From Caenorhabditis remanei (lineage: Eukaryota > Nematoda > Chromadorea > Rhabditida > Rhabditidae), in assembly GCF_010183535.1 (NCBI RefSeq), contig NC_071329.1, positions 4,774,001 to 4,838,000 on the forward strand: DNA of 64,000 bases, read 5' to 3'. Below, piece after piece: positions 47,101-57,564 of this stretch; position 1 is the first letter of the stretch; each line of letters opens with the position of its first letter. The notes beneath the pieces were generated by a model. It saw only the letters and a program-made list of their open reading frames with translations, was not told where the DNA came from and did not search any database. Both the position numbers and the translations under genes were made by a program.

Positions 47101-50100
47101 TGGCCTGGTGACATACCTCCGGACAGTCGACAACCCGTCCATCGTCTCACTGGCGTTGGGTTACGATCTGACGACGTTGGGCTTGAATTTGAATTTGGCA
47201 GAGTAAGTAGGTCAAAACCCGGAAAATTGGAACCGGAATTCAGAATTTTCGAAATTTTTCAATTTTTTCCGCAAAAAAAGTCAAATTTTCGACTTACAAC
47301 CGCGCTCTACCGAAACCGAAGAAAATAGTGTGCGAAATTGAGAGAGTCAGAGAAAAAGAGACATTTTTCAAGCTCATTTCGGTGGAGCACAGTTGTAAGA
47401 AATGTGCCGAGCTGATATGATTCAGAATTCGAAGGAATTCAGAAAAACCGTGAAAAATGTTCACATTTTCGGTGAAAAATTGAAAAAATGTCGAAAAAAT
47501 TGATTTTAGACTCTTTTTCAATCGGAAAATCGGAATTTTCAACTATTTGTATGCAAAAAATTCGAAATTCCCTCGTTTAGAAGATAGAAATTCGATTTTG
47601 TTGTAATTTTCTATCAAAAATTGTCAATTTTTGACAATTTAACATTATGACATTTCTTTTTTCAGATTTTCCAATAAAAAAACTACCTGAAAACACAAAA
47701 TTTGCTAAATTTTTGTATGAAAAACTCAAAATTCTAGTTTTTGCCTCTCCGACCTAGAAAATCCTATTTTAAGACGTTTTCCACTGGGAAAATGCAATTT
47801 TCAGACGGTAAATCTCCGAATTTTCAACTTTCTTCAAGTAAAAACGTCAAATTTGAAAAATTTTCCATTAGAAACAAGATAAATGTAAAAATATAAAATC
47901 GATAGAATTTCGACTCGAAAAAATCGGTTTCAGACAATTTTTCGACTAGAAAATTCAATCTTTTCGCATTTTTATACTGAAAAACGAGGTTTTTCTAATA
48001 AAAAATGGTTTCCGAGCAGAAATTCACACTTTTCTGGCAATTGTTCATTGAGAATAGCAATATTACGATTTTTAACCGAAAAAAACTTTATTTTATCAAT
48101 AAACGTCGATTTACGTGTCTTTTTTTGATACTTTATCAGCATTTTTGTGTCTGGAAGAGCTGATATTAAATTTACTGTGCAGTTTACTAAAATTTGCTAC
48201 TTTTAAGCTCAAAAACAAGAATTTCAGCCAGTTTTTACCATTTTTCACCAATTTTCACCCCAAAAACCTGGATTTTCAGGGTTTTTAGCACAAAAAATCG
48301 ATTTTTGCACAAAAATCTAGCAAAATCTCTTAAATTTGCAGGCGAAACATGCACCGAAGCTTTGGCGGACCGTGGGCGGACTCACCGATTCGAGCGCACG
48401 AGTTAGACGTGAAAGTGCCCGAAGAGTACATGACACATAATCATATTCGAGACAAACTGCCGCCTCTTCGATTGAGTAAAGTGTCCGAAGATGTGTTATT
48501 CTATTTGTTCTACAATTGTCCAAACGAGATTTATCAGGTGGCTGCCGCGTGTGAATTGTGAGTTTTCGATGGAAAAAATGGGTCAATTTATGGCCTTTTT
48601 ATAGCCGAATTTCGCAATTTTCGGCTGGAAAACAGAGGAAAATAGAGAAGTTCTAAAAAAAATTGGCATTAAAATGTGGCCACAGGAGCCACGTGGCGGC
48701 CCGTACCTCCTGCGAGCTCTTCTTCGAGGGGTCGCTGCTATAAGCACGGCACGCTTCTTACAACCGCGCTCTACCGAAACCGAAGAAAATTGTATGCGAA
48801 ATTGAGAGCCTCAGAGAAAAAGAGACATTTTTCGAGGACATTTCGGTGGAGCGCAGTTGTAAGAACTGTGCCGAGCTGCTATTTTCAGCTAATTTTCGTC
48901 ATTTTGAGCACAATTTGATCAATTTTTGGCAATTCGGATCGCTTTTCATATGTCCGGGCAGTTTTTTGTTATTTTCAGCACAATGGACACTCGATAGTGC
49001 ATTTTTTTTGCAAATTTGCGGCACCGGTTAGCCTTTGTGTTTGTTTATGCTGAAAACTTACCTCAGAGCTGAAAAAATTTATTTCCATCAAAAGCACGGC
49101 CATTTTCAGCATCCTTACTTGCAAAATCCACTATTACAGTCGATTTTTGTCGTTTTTTTTGTATCTTTCGTATTTTCAGCATGTTTGCCGCACAAATTGC
49201 CGTAGAAACTGCGCCCTAACTTTTTTTGTTGCTATTCGTACCGATTTTTGGCAGTTTCTAACAATTTTAGTCACAAACAACACGGAAAATGCGAATTTAA
49301 CTCCAATATCAAAATTCCCGCATAGTTAGCATTGCAACTGCGCCTTATGCTGGACACGCTCACCAATTCTGCAAATCTGACAGGCATAGTTCGTTTTTTT
49401 GCCGATTTTTACAATTTTTCTGAGCTAAACACGCCGAAATATATGTCTGTTAGATGAAATTGACAAAAAAAACCAGGACATATCAGGATCCGCCCATTTT
49501 TGACAGTACTGCCGCATGGTTCAGTGAAAAAAAAACTGTATTGCAGCTATTAGCTCTGCACATTTCTTACAACCGCGCTCCACCGAAATGCCCTTGAAAA
49601 ATGTCTCTTTTTCTCTGATTCTCTCAATTTCACACACAATTTTCTCCTGTTTCGGTAGAGCGCGGTTGTAAGAACCGTGCCGTAATAATACAGTTTCGAA
49701 ATTTGTTTTTGCAAAAGTTCGAATTTTCGACTATGTTTTCAAATTCCGATCAAGAGTCATAGGATTTCTGACACTATTTTTGATAAAAATTTCGAAAAAA
49801 TGTTGTGAAAAAATTGGGCGCACTTTTTGAATCCCAATATTCCATAGTTGTCAAGGTCCGGCTCGGGCAGAAGTCAAATTTTCAAATTTTTTGAAATTTT
49901 TTGAATTTTTTCGCGAAAAAGTCAAATTTTCGATTATTATTCAGAATAAGAGGAAATTCTGAAAAATTGTCCCATTTTCGATGAAAAATTGAAAAAATTT
50001 CAAAAAAAAATTGGAAAAAAGGGCCGCGCCTTGACAACTATGCAATATTCTATTTTGGATTTTTCTATTTTTCAACCTAAACTCTACCCAAAAACCCCCA

Positions 50101-50607
50101 TTCAATTCCAGATATAACCGCGAATGGCGATTTCACAAAAGCGAACAAGTGTGGCTGACACGTTCCCAATACGGTGGTGTGAAAGAGCAGACGGGCCAAT
50201 ACGAGAAGGGACACTACAACGTGTTCGATCAAATGCAGTGGCGAAAAATTCCGAAAGAGTTGAAGTTGGAGTACAAAGAGTTGGAGGACAAACCAAAGTT
50301 GCCGAACGCGGTCGCTGGTCAGCCCGCCCATTTCAAGTACTTCTTCCAGGGACCACAATTCCCATCTGGTCCCGAGACGGGTCTCATGCTTCAGATGCAC
50401 AATTTGGGCGTCGGCACCGGACAGATCACTCCGCCGATCCCGACGGGTCTTAATGGAGTTATGGGCGGCGGTGTGGTGGCGAATGGTGGTGGAGGGGGCG
50501 GAGCTCCGGGAGCGCCTGGGGGAGTGATTGGTGGAATGGTGCAGCAGCAAGGACAAGGACAACAACAGGGACCTATCAACCCATCTGCCAGAGCTACACC
50601 TAATTAG
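44171..50607 (+). CDS. ntl-2: CCR4-NOT complex subunit 2 (NTL-2/CNOT2)
   Basis: Exons: 44171-44180, 44671-44805, 45247-45363, 46273-46403, 46454-46580, 47049-47202, 48342-48557 and 50112-50607 (TAG). They total 1386 bp (461 aa) with consistent phases. The N-terminal half is low-complexity Ser/Gln/Pro with short conserved blocks (DESQFPSLG, NEDFPALPG, GMAGLVTYLR, LALGYDLTTLGLNLN). Residues about 225-390 are the NOT2/3/5 box (FGGPWADSP, LPPLRLSKVSEDVLFYLFY, AAACELYNREWRFHK, NVFDQMQWRKIPKEL). The tail is Gly/Gln-rich. CNOT2 is a scaffold of the CCR4-NOT deadenylase in cytoplasm and nucleus, binding NOT1 and NOT3. The first exon is only 10 bp and begins near candidate trans-splice acceptors; it is supported by phase but could be wrong. 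Introns hold five hairpin elements. Confidence 0.92.
46638..46976. mobile_element. Family A hairpin MITE, intact copy in ntl-2 intron
   Basis: Ends are CATACTTGCAAACCGGG and CCCGGTTTGCAGGTATG. Arms of about 140 bp pair, with GATGGCTATTTGTTAATGTG facing the GAATAGCCATCCGGCCCG side. The loop TGGCCATTTTCGCGTTTTTT is shared with the 56626 copy. Confidence 0.88.
47290..47412. repeat. Family D hairpin element in ntl-2 intron 6
   Basis: CTTACAACCGCGCTCTACCG pairs with CGGTGGAGCACAGTTGTAAG. The left terminus AGCACGGCACGC is lost. The rest of the 1.1-kb intron 47203-48341 is AT-rich with nothing recognised. Confidence 0.8.
48742..48878. repeat. Family D hairpin element in ntl-2 intron 7
   Basis: It starts AAGCACGGCACGCTTCTTAC and ends GTAAGAACTGTGCCGAGCT. 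All inner blocks are present. Confidence 0.85.
49551..49684. repeat. Family D hairpin element, opposite orientation, ntl-2 intron 7
   Basis: Here the CTCCACCGAAATG arm comes first and the CGGTAGAGCGCGGTTGTAAG arm second, with the loop read as TCTCTTTTTCTCTGA. It is therefore inverted relative to the copy 670 bp upstream in the same intron, so the two could pair with each other in the pre-mRNA. Confidence 0.85.
49853..50042. repeat. Hairpin with CATAGTTGTCAAGG ends in ntl-2 intron 7
   Basis: CATAGTTGTCAAGGTCCGG pairs with GGGCCGCGCCTTGACAACTATG-type sequence at the right end. The AT-rich middle resembles family B bodies. The right end is 70 bp from the final exon. Confidence 0.75.
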
Positions 50608-51344
50608 AGAAATGATCTCAATTGATCCATTGGATTTTTCTCTTATTTTGATTTTTTCTCTCTCTCTCTCTTCTTTGCCTCTCCCTCTCTCAATCTCTCA
50701 ACTTTCCCCACTCTCTCTCTCTCTCTCCCACATTATCCCACCCCAACAACTTTTTCCACGTTTATTTGTCCTCAATTTTTTCTCGTATAAACGATTATTC
50801 CAATACTGAGAACTGTGTTCTTGTTTCTTTATATCTTGTTCTTTTTGCTACTTCATGTTGTGTCCCTTTTCCCTTCCCCAATCCAAACACTTTTCTCTCT
50901 CTCTTTCTGCACATTACCTCATAAAAACGTTGTTGCTCTCAGGCCTTTTTTTAGTGTAGAATGAGCAAAACAATGGATTTTTGAAATAGAGCGCATTTGC
51001 ATTCTCCATCAACTTGTTCAAACTTCCTGGCCCGCTCGCGCCTCATCTATCCCTTTATCATCTACTTTTTCCAATGCGCGATTGGCTCAGTTGGCAACGC
51101 AGACGATCGGGAATAGAATGGTTTTTGGTTCGATTCCTGCCCATGTTTTTTTGTTTTTTTGAAAATGCTATCGAAAACGAAAAAAGAGCAATTTTCATGG
51201 AAATGATAGTGTTCTATGCCCAATTGATGATAAGAAAGAGACTGAAAACAAGATGTTTGTCGATGACAAACTTATTGATAACATATATATTGATACTGGC
51301 CGTGTAGAACACTTTCATTTTGGTATTGTTACTTGTCTACTGAA
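50608..51344. other. Intergenic: ntl-2 3' region with CT tracts, then paics-1 upstream region
   Basis: CT-repeat tracts at 50640-50735 and 50890-50910 follow the ntl-2 stop. A tRNA-like sequence (listed) lies at 51074. No clean poly(A) signal or SL2-type spacer could be fixed. The 737-bp spacing is larger than usual for C. elegans operons. Confidence 0.5.
51074..51144 (+). pseudogene. Degenerate tRNA-like sequence
   Basis: An A-box-like TGGCTCAGTTGG and B-box GGTTCGATTCC are spaced as in a tRNA, and a T7 run follows immediately, as for RNA polymerase III termination. The T-stem and anticodon stem do not pair and no anticodon loop is convincing. It is a tRNA pseudogene or tRNA-derived repeat rather than a working tRNA. 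Confidence 0.55.
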
Positions 51345-54300
51345 ATGTCGTCTCGAACTTTAGCGTCTTTCGCTTCAAAACAGGAGAATTTGGAGCTGTT
51401 GGCCGAGGGAAAGACCAAGCAGATTTATGGTATCAAGGGGGAGAAGGTACGTTTTTTTTTGTTTTCCTGGTTGAAAATAGGTTTTAGATCACGAAAAAAT
51501 GATGCAAAAAATCAAAAATTTAATTTGGCTAGTGGAAAAATCGAACCAAGAACTCCTAGAACTATAGACAGGCTTCTTACCCACTAGGCCACCCTGGCGC
51601 CGCCGCTCCTTGGATCGCATGGATAGCCTTGCGGTCTAAAGGGGTGCCTAAGGATCTGGAGGTTGTTGGTTCGATTCTTTTGGGGGTCAAAAATAGTTAT
51701 TAATTTTTTGCATAGTTTTTTTCTGATTTAGGACTCATTTTCAGTTGGAAAATGTTAAAAATTATTTTTTTAACAAAAATTTTCGAATCTTCCAGGACTA
51801 CGTGCTCATCCGTTCCAAGGATAGCCTCACCGCGTTCAATGCTGAACGTAAAAATGAGCTCGAGGGAAAATCGAAAATTGCATCAAAAACCACTGTCAAC
51901 GTGTTCGAGTACCTCCAACTCCTCGGACTCCCAACCCATTTTGAACAATCGATATCTGATACTGAGTTCATCGCAAGAAAATGTACAATGATACCGATTG
52001 AATGGGTTGCCAGACGAGTGGCCACCGGATCTTTCTTGAAAAGAAACCCCGGAGTCAAAGAGGGATTCAGATTCAATGAGCTGAAGCTCGAGACATTTTT
52101 CAAAGACGACGCAAACGATGATCCACAATGGACAGATGAGCAAATTGTGTCGAATGGATTGATGATTGATCATTTGAAAATTGGAAGAGACGAGATTTCT
52201 CTCATGAAAAAAATGACAAAATTGGTGTTTAGAGCATTGGAAAAGGCGTGGGCTTTGGAGAATAGTGCGTTGATTGATATGAAGGTAGGTTGTCTGTTAG
52301 GAGGGATGTAAATGCGCTCTACCGAAATTGTCAGATTTTGGACATGGCATAGAAAAAATGAAGGGCTACATTTTTGTAGCTGACAACTTTTTTGTACGGA
52401 CCCTCCGTAGCCAGGCAGAGCAGCCGGAGGCACGGACCCGAGGCAAGCTTACTTTGAAGGATCCCAGGATACGGGCTTACAAAAACAGATGTAAACTACA
52501 AAAATGTTGATGGAAACTTGCTTGATAACATGTAGAGGCATAAAAACATAAAATTTGCTAAGGATAGCTCAAAATAAAGCAGTTTTTTGAAATGTTGAAT
52601 TTTTAAGAATTTCTGGAAAACTTTGAGATGGAATTACGGTCTCCAAAAGTACCATTGCACAAAAAATTTGTCTACAAGAAAAATGTAGATCACAGTTTGT
52701 TCCATAATACATTAAAAATTTAGAACACTTGGATTATCTTTGAGACTATGACGCCATCTCAAAGTCAGAATTTTTTTTTTCTTAAAATGTTTTTTTTTTT
52801 TGAAAAATTGGTAACTTTAGGATTGTGTCACGGATTCCAATACTTTTCTAACTTTTCAAATTTATTATCTATTATAGAAAAACTCAAGGGCTACATTTTT
52901 GTAGTTGACCACTTTTTAATACGAGTCCTTCCTAGGGTGTTACAGCCGCAAGAAGTAGAGGTATCCCTGGCTCAAGGTATACAAACTTTGACGGGTCGTA
53001 ACTCCCCACCGTAAGCTTTTACTAAAAAGTTGTCAATTGCAAAAATGTAGATCACAATTTTTTCTATAACCAAAAAAATATTTGAGCAATTTAAACAATT
53101 TCTGGCACTATAACGTTCTCTGCGATTTAAAAAATTTTCAATTTTCGAAATTTTTGAAAACAGTTTACTAACTACTAAGCAGAGTTGCATGGAATTCCGA
53201 CTTCCAACTTCCGGGCATTTTTTCCATTCCGACTGCCGACTTCCGACTTCCGGATAAGGAATTTTATTTCCGACTTCAGTCATTCCATAACGGTGGTACT
53301 TCGGAAAAGTAAATTTCGCAGAAATACGTGGAAAAATAGTCTAAAAGGACAGAAAATAGGCTGTTCTTCAGCCAAAAACTAATTTTCCGCTGATTTTCAA
53401 GAATTTTATGATTTTTCGCTTAGAGTTCTTGAATATTTGCGAAAAAATCTAATTCCGACTTCCGACTTTCGGGCGTTTTTTCACTTCCGACTTCCGACTT
53501 CCGACTTACGGAAATTTTCACTTCCTTACAACTCTGCTACTTTTTATAACATTTTTAATGACTTTCACTTCTAAAGATACCAATGTTCACCGCTCTTATC
53601 AAATTCATAGGAAACATAAATATTGACATCCATCCCCCATTTTTATTGCCACTTTTTATCACTGTCATATCAAATATGAAAAAGGAATCATCCATTTCCA
53701 TCATTCAAACAGATCGAATTCGGAGTGACAGTCGAGGGAGAGATTCTTCTCGCTGACGTCATCGACAATGACTCCTGGAGAGTGTGGCCAGAGAATGATA
53801 GACGTCTTCAGTTGGATAAGCAGGTCTATCGGGATATGAAGGAAGTGACGGCGGAGGGGTTGCAGTTGGTTTTGAAGAATTATACAAAGGTACGGAGACG
53901 CAGAGAAACGAGAGCGTCTAACTGTCTGCGCTCTCTTCGTTTGCTCGATGTTTGAATGTGCGTATCTCAGTGGCGTTTAGAGATGGTGGAAAACTTTTAA
54001 CTAGAAAAATGTAGAGCGTATTTTCAGCTTTCTAGTGATATATAACACATCCACACACTGTAAGAGACGCAGAGAAGCTAGAGCGTCTAACTGTCTGCGC
54101 TCTCTCTATTTGAAGCGCATGATGTTTGAATGTTCGTATCTCCGCGGTGTTTAGAGATGGTGGAAAACTTTTAACTACAAAAATGTAGAGCGTATTTTCA
54201 GCTTTCCAGTGATATATAACACATCCACTCACTGTGGATGACGCAGAGAAGCTAGTGTGTCTGGCGGTCTGCGACTCCACTCTCTAGTAGCGCCTACGGT

Positions 54301-54939
54301 TTTGTGTGTATCTTAGTGGTGAGGTGGGATATATTAAAAAACGTGAAATTTTAGACAATTTGTTGGATGACATGCGCGGTTATTTTGAAAAGGGAAAAAA
54401 CCGCCCGTCTAAAAACTTTGTAATTCCAGGTCATGGAAATCACGTCCACCTTCTCGAAACCACGCCAGTCATGTCATGTCCTCGTCATCATGGGATCCGG
54501 TTCCGACGGTGTCTTCGCCAGAAAAATTTCCGACGCCGCAAACAACTTCGGCCTCGAAGCCACCCTTAAAGTCAGCTCCGCTCACAAAACCACCTCAGAC
54601 ACATTGGAAGTGTTGGCGGAATTCGAGGATAGTGGAGTGCCTACTGTAGTGATTGCAGTGGCTGGTAGATCAAACGGACTGGGACCAGTGATCGCTGGAA
54701 ACTCGTCACTGCCGGTGATCAACTGTCCACCCCCCAGTGAATCGTTGAGTCTTGATATCTGGTCGTCGCTCCGTATGCCAAATGGAATCGGGTGTACTAC
54801 TGTATTGGACCCGTCGGAGGCTGCTCTCGCCGCTGCGAAGATCTTGGCGAGCCATAATCATATTGTGTTCGGAAAAGTGCTCACCGCGCAGCTACAGAAT
54901 CAGATAAATATCTATAATGCTAATCGCAAATTGGAATAA
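51345..54939 (+). CDS. paics-1: Bifunctional phosphoribosylaminoimidazole carboxylase / SAICAR synthetase (PAICS)
   Basis: Exons: 51345-51446, 51796-52284, 53713-53889 and 54430-54939 (TAA), all in phase 0, total 425 aa. Residues 1 to about 255 are SAICAR synthetase: the [13 protein letters not shown] nucleotide-binding start, [21 protein letters not shown], and a middle ALIDMKIEFGVT joined across exons 2 and 3. Residues about 271-425 are class II AIR carboxylase: [48 protein letters not shown] and [16 protein letters not shown]. The enzyme carries out the carboxylation and aspartate-addition steps of de novo purine synthesis in the cytosol. Its length equals that of animal PAICS. The ATG is preceded by an in-frame TTG only. 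It is tail-to-tail with the protease gene, 61 bp between stops. Introns carry tRNA-like, family C and family E repeats. Confidence 0.95.
51533..51600 (-). pseudogene. Degenerate tRNA-like sequence in paics-1 intron 1 (minus strand)
   Basis: On the minus strand, GGTGGCCTAGTGGGTAAG (A-box-like) is followed about 35 bp later by TTGGTTCGATTTTTCC (B-box-like). Stems pair poorly. It is antisense to paics-1 and only about 15 bp from the next tRNA-like sequence on the other strand. Confidence 0.5.
51614..51690 (+). pseudogene. Degenerate tRNA-like sequence in paics-1 intron 1 (plus strand)
   Basis: TAGCCTTGCGGTCTAA resembles a leucine tRNA A-box and D-arm. GTTGGTTCGATTCTTTT holds a B-box about 30 bp on. 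A CTAAGGA loop could read as anticodon AAG, but the flanking stem does not pair well. Confidence 0.5.
52365..53060. repeat. Family E hairpin copies in paics-1 intron 2
   Basis: One copy is at about 52365-52510 (TTTTTGTAGCTGACAACTTT, then AACTACAAAAATG) and one at about 52886-53060 (TTTTTGTAGTTGACCACTTT, then AAAAAGTTGTCAATTGCAAA). A half-copy is near 52670. The intron 52285-53712 has no coding signal. Confidence 0.7.
53180..53536. repeat. Family C hairpin element, inverted orientation
   Basis: CAGAGTTGCATGGAATTCCG begins it and CTTACAACTCTG ends it. It contains TTCCGACTTCCGACTTCC runs and the AAAAACTAATTTTCC core in the orientation opposite to the 14302 copy. Confidence 0.85.
53895..54330. 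repeat. Tandem duplication of a ~170-bp unit, 2.5 copies, in paics-1 intron 3
   Basis: Units start at 53895, 54064 and 54238 with GA(G/T)(G)ACGCAGAGAA. Units 1 and 2 share TGTAGAGCGTATTTTCAGCTT and TGATATATAACACATCCAC-type blocks (each cited in part). The third unit is truncated and carries GCGACTCCACTCTCTAGTAG, seen again near 58798. Confidence 0.85.
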
Positions 54940-55000
54940 TTTTTTGTAATAGTTATAATAATCAACATTTATTCTCTTTCTTTGTAATCCCACCAATAAA

Positions 55001-57564
55001 TCACTTCTTATTAGTACAAATCCCACAACAATTACAGAAAAAGTCAAGATGGGCGGCCACGTCGACAAGCAGATCGGTCTCTTGAGTCAACTTTTGTCTG
55101 AGTCTTCTCTGTCGGTTATGGGAATCGTAGAGCTCTGGGCAAGGCATTCCGGCTGATAGGACACCGACGAGTTCTTCGACGTTACGGGTGTCCGAGGTGC
55201 GGACCACTCCGGAGCCACTGTCGCCCTGGAAATGAGATATGAAGAAAACGCGCTCTATTGAACTTTTTGAACAGTAGTTCGACATTAGGCCTTAGAAATT
55301 ACAGTATCTCGTTACTGCTTTCAACTCCAAGTACCGTAACCCAGCTAGTTAATAAAGTTAATAAAGTCATGAAAATTACACAGATTAGCAAACGCGCTCT
55401 AATGCACATTCTGACCAAATTTCAAATCGCTGTAGACAAAGGTGTGAAAGTTACGGTACCTCTGTGAATATTTTCATGGTTTAGAATTACTTCATGCGAA
55501 TTCCATAAACTTGACAAAAATTGGTAAACGCGCTCTAATAAACATTCTGAGAACGCACTAGGTTCAGCGCGCGTCGCGGTTTTGATTCACTGTTTGCAAG
55601 TACCGTAACCCAGCTGGTTAGTGAGTAAACGCTCTGAAATCACCAAATATCAGAAAACGCGCTCTAACGAACGTTCTTACCAATTTTTAAGAGCCTAATA
55701 CGATTGGCAGGGAAGTTACAGTATCTGTAAGCGTGGCGAGCTTGGTCTACCGCTCGTCAGTACCGTAACCCTACTGTAACTGTGTACAGTTGGTTCTACT
55801 TTAAGCCCTCACTCACATCACACGACAATCCACGATTCTCCGCCGAAGTACAAAACACTCCTCCATACGGAAACTCATCGGAACACTCCGCCACGAAAGA
55901 CACCAACGTTTTCAGCTTTCCAGATTCTAACTGCTTATCCGCCGCTGAAATGGACAAGGTTACTGTAGTCAAAGAGACCAATAGTTACTTACGGTCTCTT
56001 CCATATCCATAAAGTTTGTACCCTTTAGCTCCAAGTACGGGAGATTTTGAGGTGGATGGGAGGCATGCCGGGAAGATGTTACGGGAGAACTCAATGGGCT
56101 CCTTGAGCTCGAACACTGCGATATCGTTAAAAGATTCACGATCAATGCAACCGTCACCGACGTAGCCTTGACGGATGTAGAGCTGGAAACTTTTGATGGG
56201 CTACAACTATCTAGGGTTTTCTAAAAGTTGACAACTACAAACATAATCTTTTATAGTTGTGCTATAAGATGTGATTATGAAAATCTATATTTAAAAAACA
56301 GTCCTGGCCTAGGATCCGTCAACTCGGTCAACTCGGCTATCCCACTGACCAACCGATTACAGTGACAAACTACACTTACACTGACCAAATTACTACAGTA
56401 ACCAAAATTCCGCTATTCTTGAAATCGGTTATGCCACTCAGCCATCGTGTTATTGCACAACGAAAATGACGTCATTCGACACAACTGGAAACGAGTGCTA
56501 CCGTAATATTTTGAAGAGGAAATTTGAAAAAAAACATTTCGCAACATTCCTTCTCAATTGTGCCCAATGACGTCATTTTCGTAGTGAAATATCACAGTAG
56601 CCGAGTTTTTCCACCAAAAACAAAGCATATTTGCAAACCGGGTCAAAACGGGCCGACACGGGCCGGCTCGTAACTCGCGTCAAACTGAATTTTATGAGCT
56701 GAAAGATATACAAAAATGTAGATCTCGACGAGTTCTATGTCAGTGACCTAATACGGGCCGCATGGCTATTTGTTAATTGGTCGCGGACCGGGCTAAAATG
56801 ACTTTCTGGCCATTTTCGCGTTTTTTGGCACTTTTTCCCGGCCCGCGGCACATTAACGAATAGCCATCCGGCCCGTAGTTGGTCACGGAGATAAAACTCG
56901 TCGAGATCTACATTTTGGTTTATTTTTCAGCTCATAAAATTCAGTTTGACGCAAACTACGAGCCGGCCCGTGTCGGCCCGTTTCGGCCCGGTTTGCAAGT
57001 ATGAAAAAAGTTTAATTCCGCTTTCCGTTTTCCGCCTTTCGCTCAACTCTGCATGGAACTCACCGACTGAATCTCAAACGGCTTGAACATATCCTTCCTC
57101 TTCAACCCTTTACACATCTCCGGAACCGCACAAGTCACATTGATAAACGCCACGAAATCTTTGAAATCCCTCAGAAAATGGGCGTCTCCTAACTTTCCAG
57201 TCTGACAATCTGGAAGTGGGTCCTCACTGATACCGATCAAATGGGCCGCCGTCACAATATGCCACGGGGAGATTAGGGTGCCGGTGCCGTGTTGTGCGAA
57301 TTGATTCTCCACATTCTTTCCGGACAACGTCTTCTTCTTCATAGCCAGAGAGACCGCCCATGGCGCTTCACCGATCTTCACTTCCTTCCCGTAAAGCGCT
57401 TTGTATTCCTCTGAAGTCTTCTCACGATGACCGTTGAGAGACGTGAATCCTGACACGTAACGACCGCAGTTCGCCTTCAGAATCTTATTTTCTCTGGGAG
57501 TAAGACGTTTCGTGGAGATGCGCACAATAAAAAGAAAGCATAGGAATAGAGTTTTCCAATTCAT
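55001..57564 (-). CDS. Secreted trypsin-like serine protease (family S1)
   Basis: Exons (minus): 57064-57564, 55993-56182, 55817-55944 and 55001-55225. They total 1044 bp (347 aa) with consistent phases. Residues 1 to about 18 (MNWKTLFLCFLFIVRIST) are a signal peptide. A propeptide-like segment with CGRYVSGF precedes GEAPWAVSL. The catalytic triad is His108 in VTAAHLIG, Asp187 in FNDIAVFEL and Ser276 in GDSGSGVV; all are present, so the enzyme is probably active. The usual IVGG-type activation start is replaced by a KIGEAPWAV context, as in other nematode members of this group. The C-terminus ends with a cysteine cluster (FFCNCCGIC). It is probably an extracellular protease; the substrate is unknown. 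The exon-4 splice lies just before the GDSG motif, as is common in this family. Introns contain one family A element and GCGCTCTA-rich DNA. Confidence 0.88.
56626..57003. mobile_element. Family A hairpin MITE, longest intact copy, in protease intron 1
   Basis: Ends are CATATTTGCAAACCGGG and CCCGGTTTGCAAGTATG. It has extra GGGCCGACACGGGCCGG repeats near the ends. The right end is 60 bp from exon 1. Confidence 0.88.

Noticed and set aside
51074..51144. Functional tRNA gene
   Set aside because: The acceptor stem has mismatches, the T-stem and anticodon stem do not pair, and no clear anticodon loop exists.
53137..53283. Open frames through GGAAGTC repeats encoding SEVGS-like peptides
   Set aside because: Repeat-derived reading frames recur in every family C copy and do not indicate genes.
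44171..54939. ntl-2 and paics-1 as an operon
   Set aside because: The spacing between stop and start is 737 bp with repeats, and there is no evident SL2-type acceptor before paics-1.
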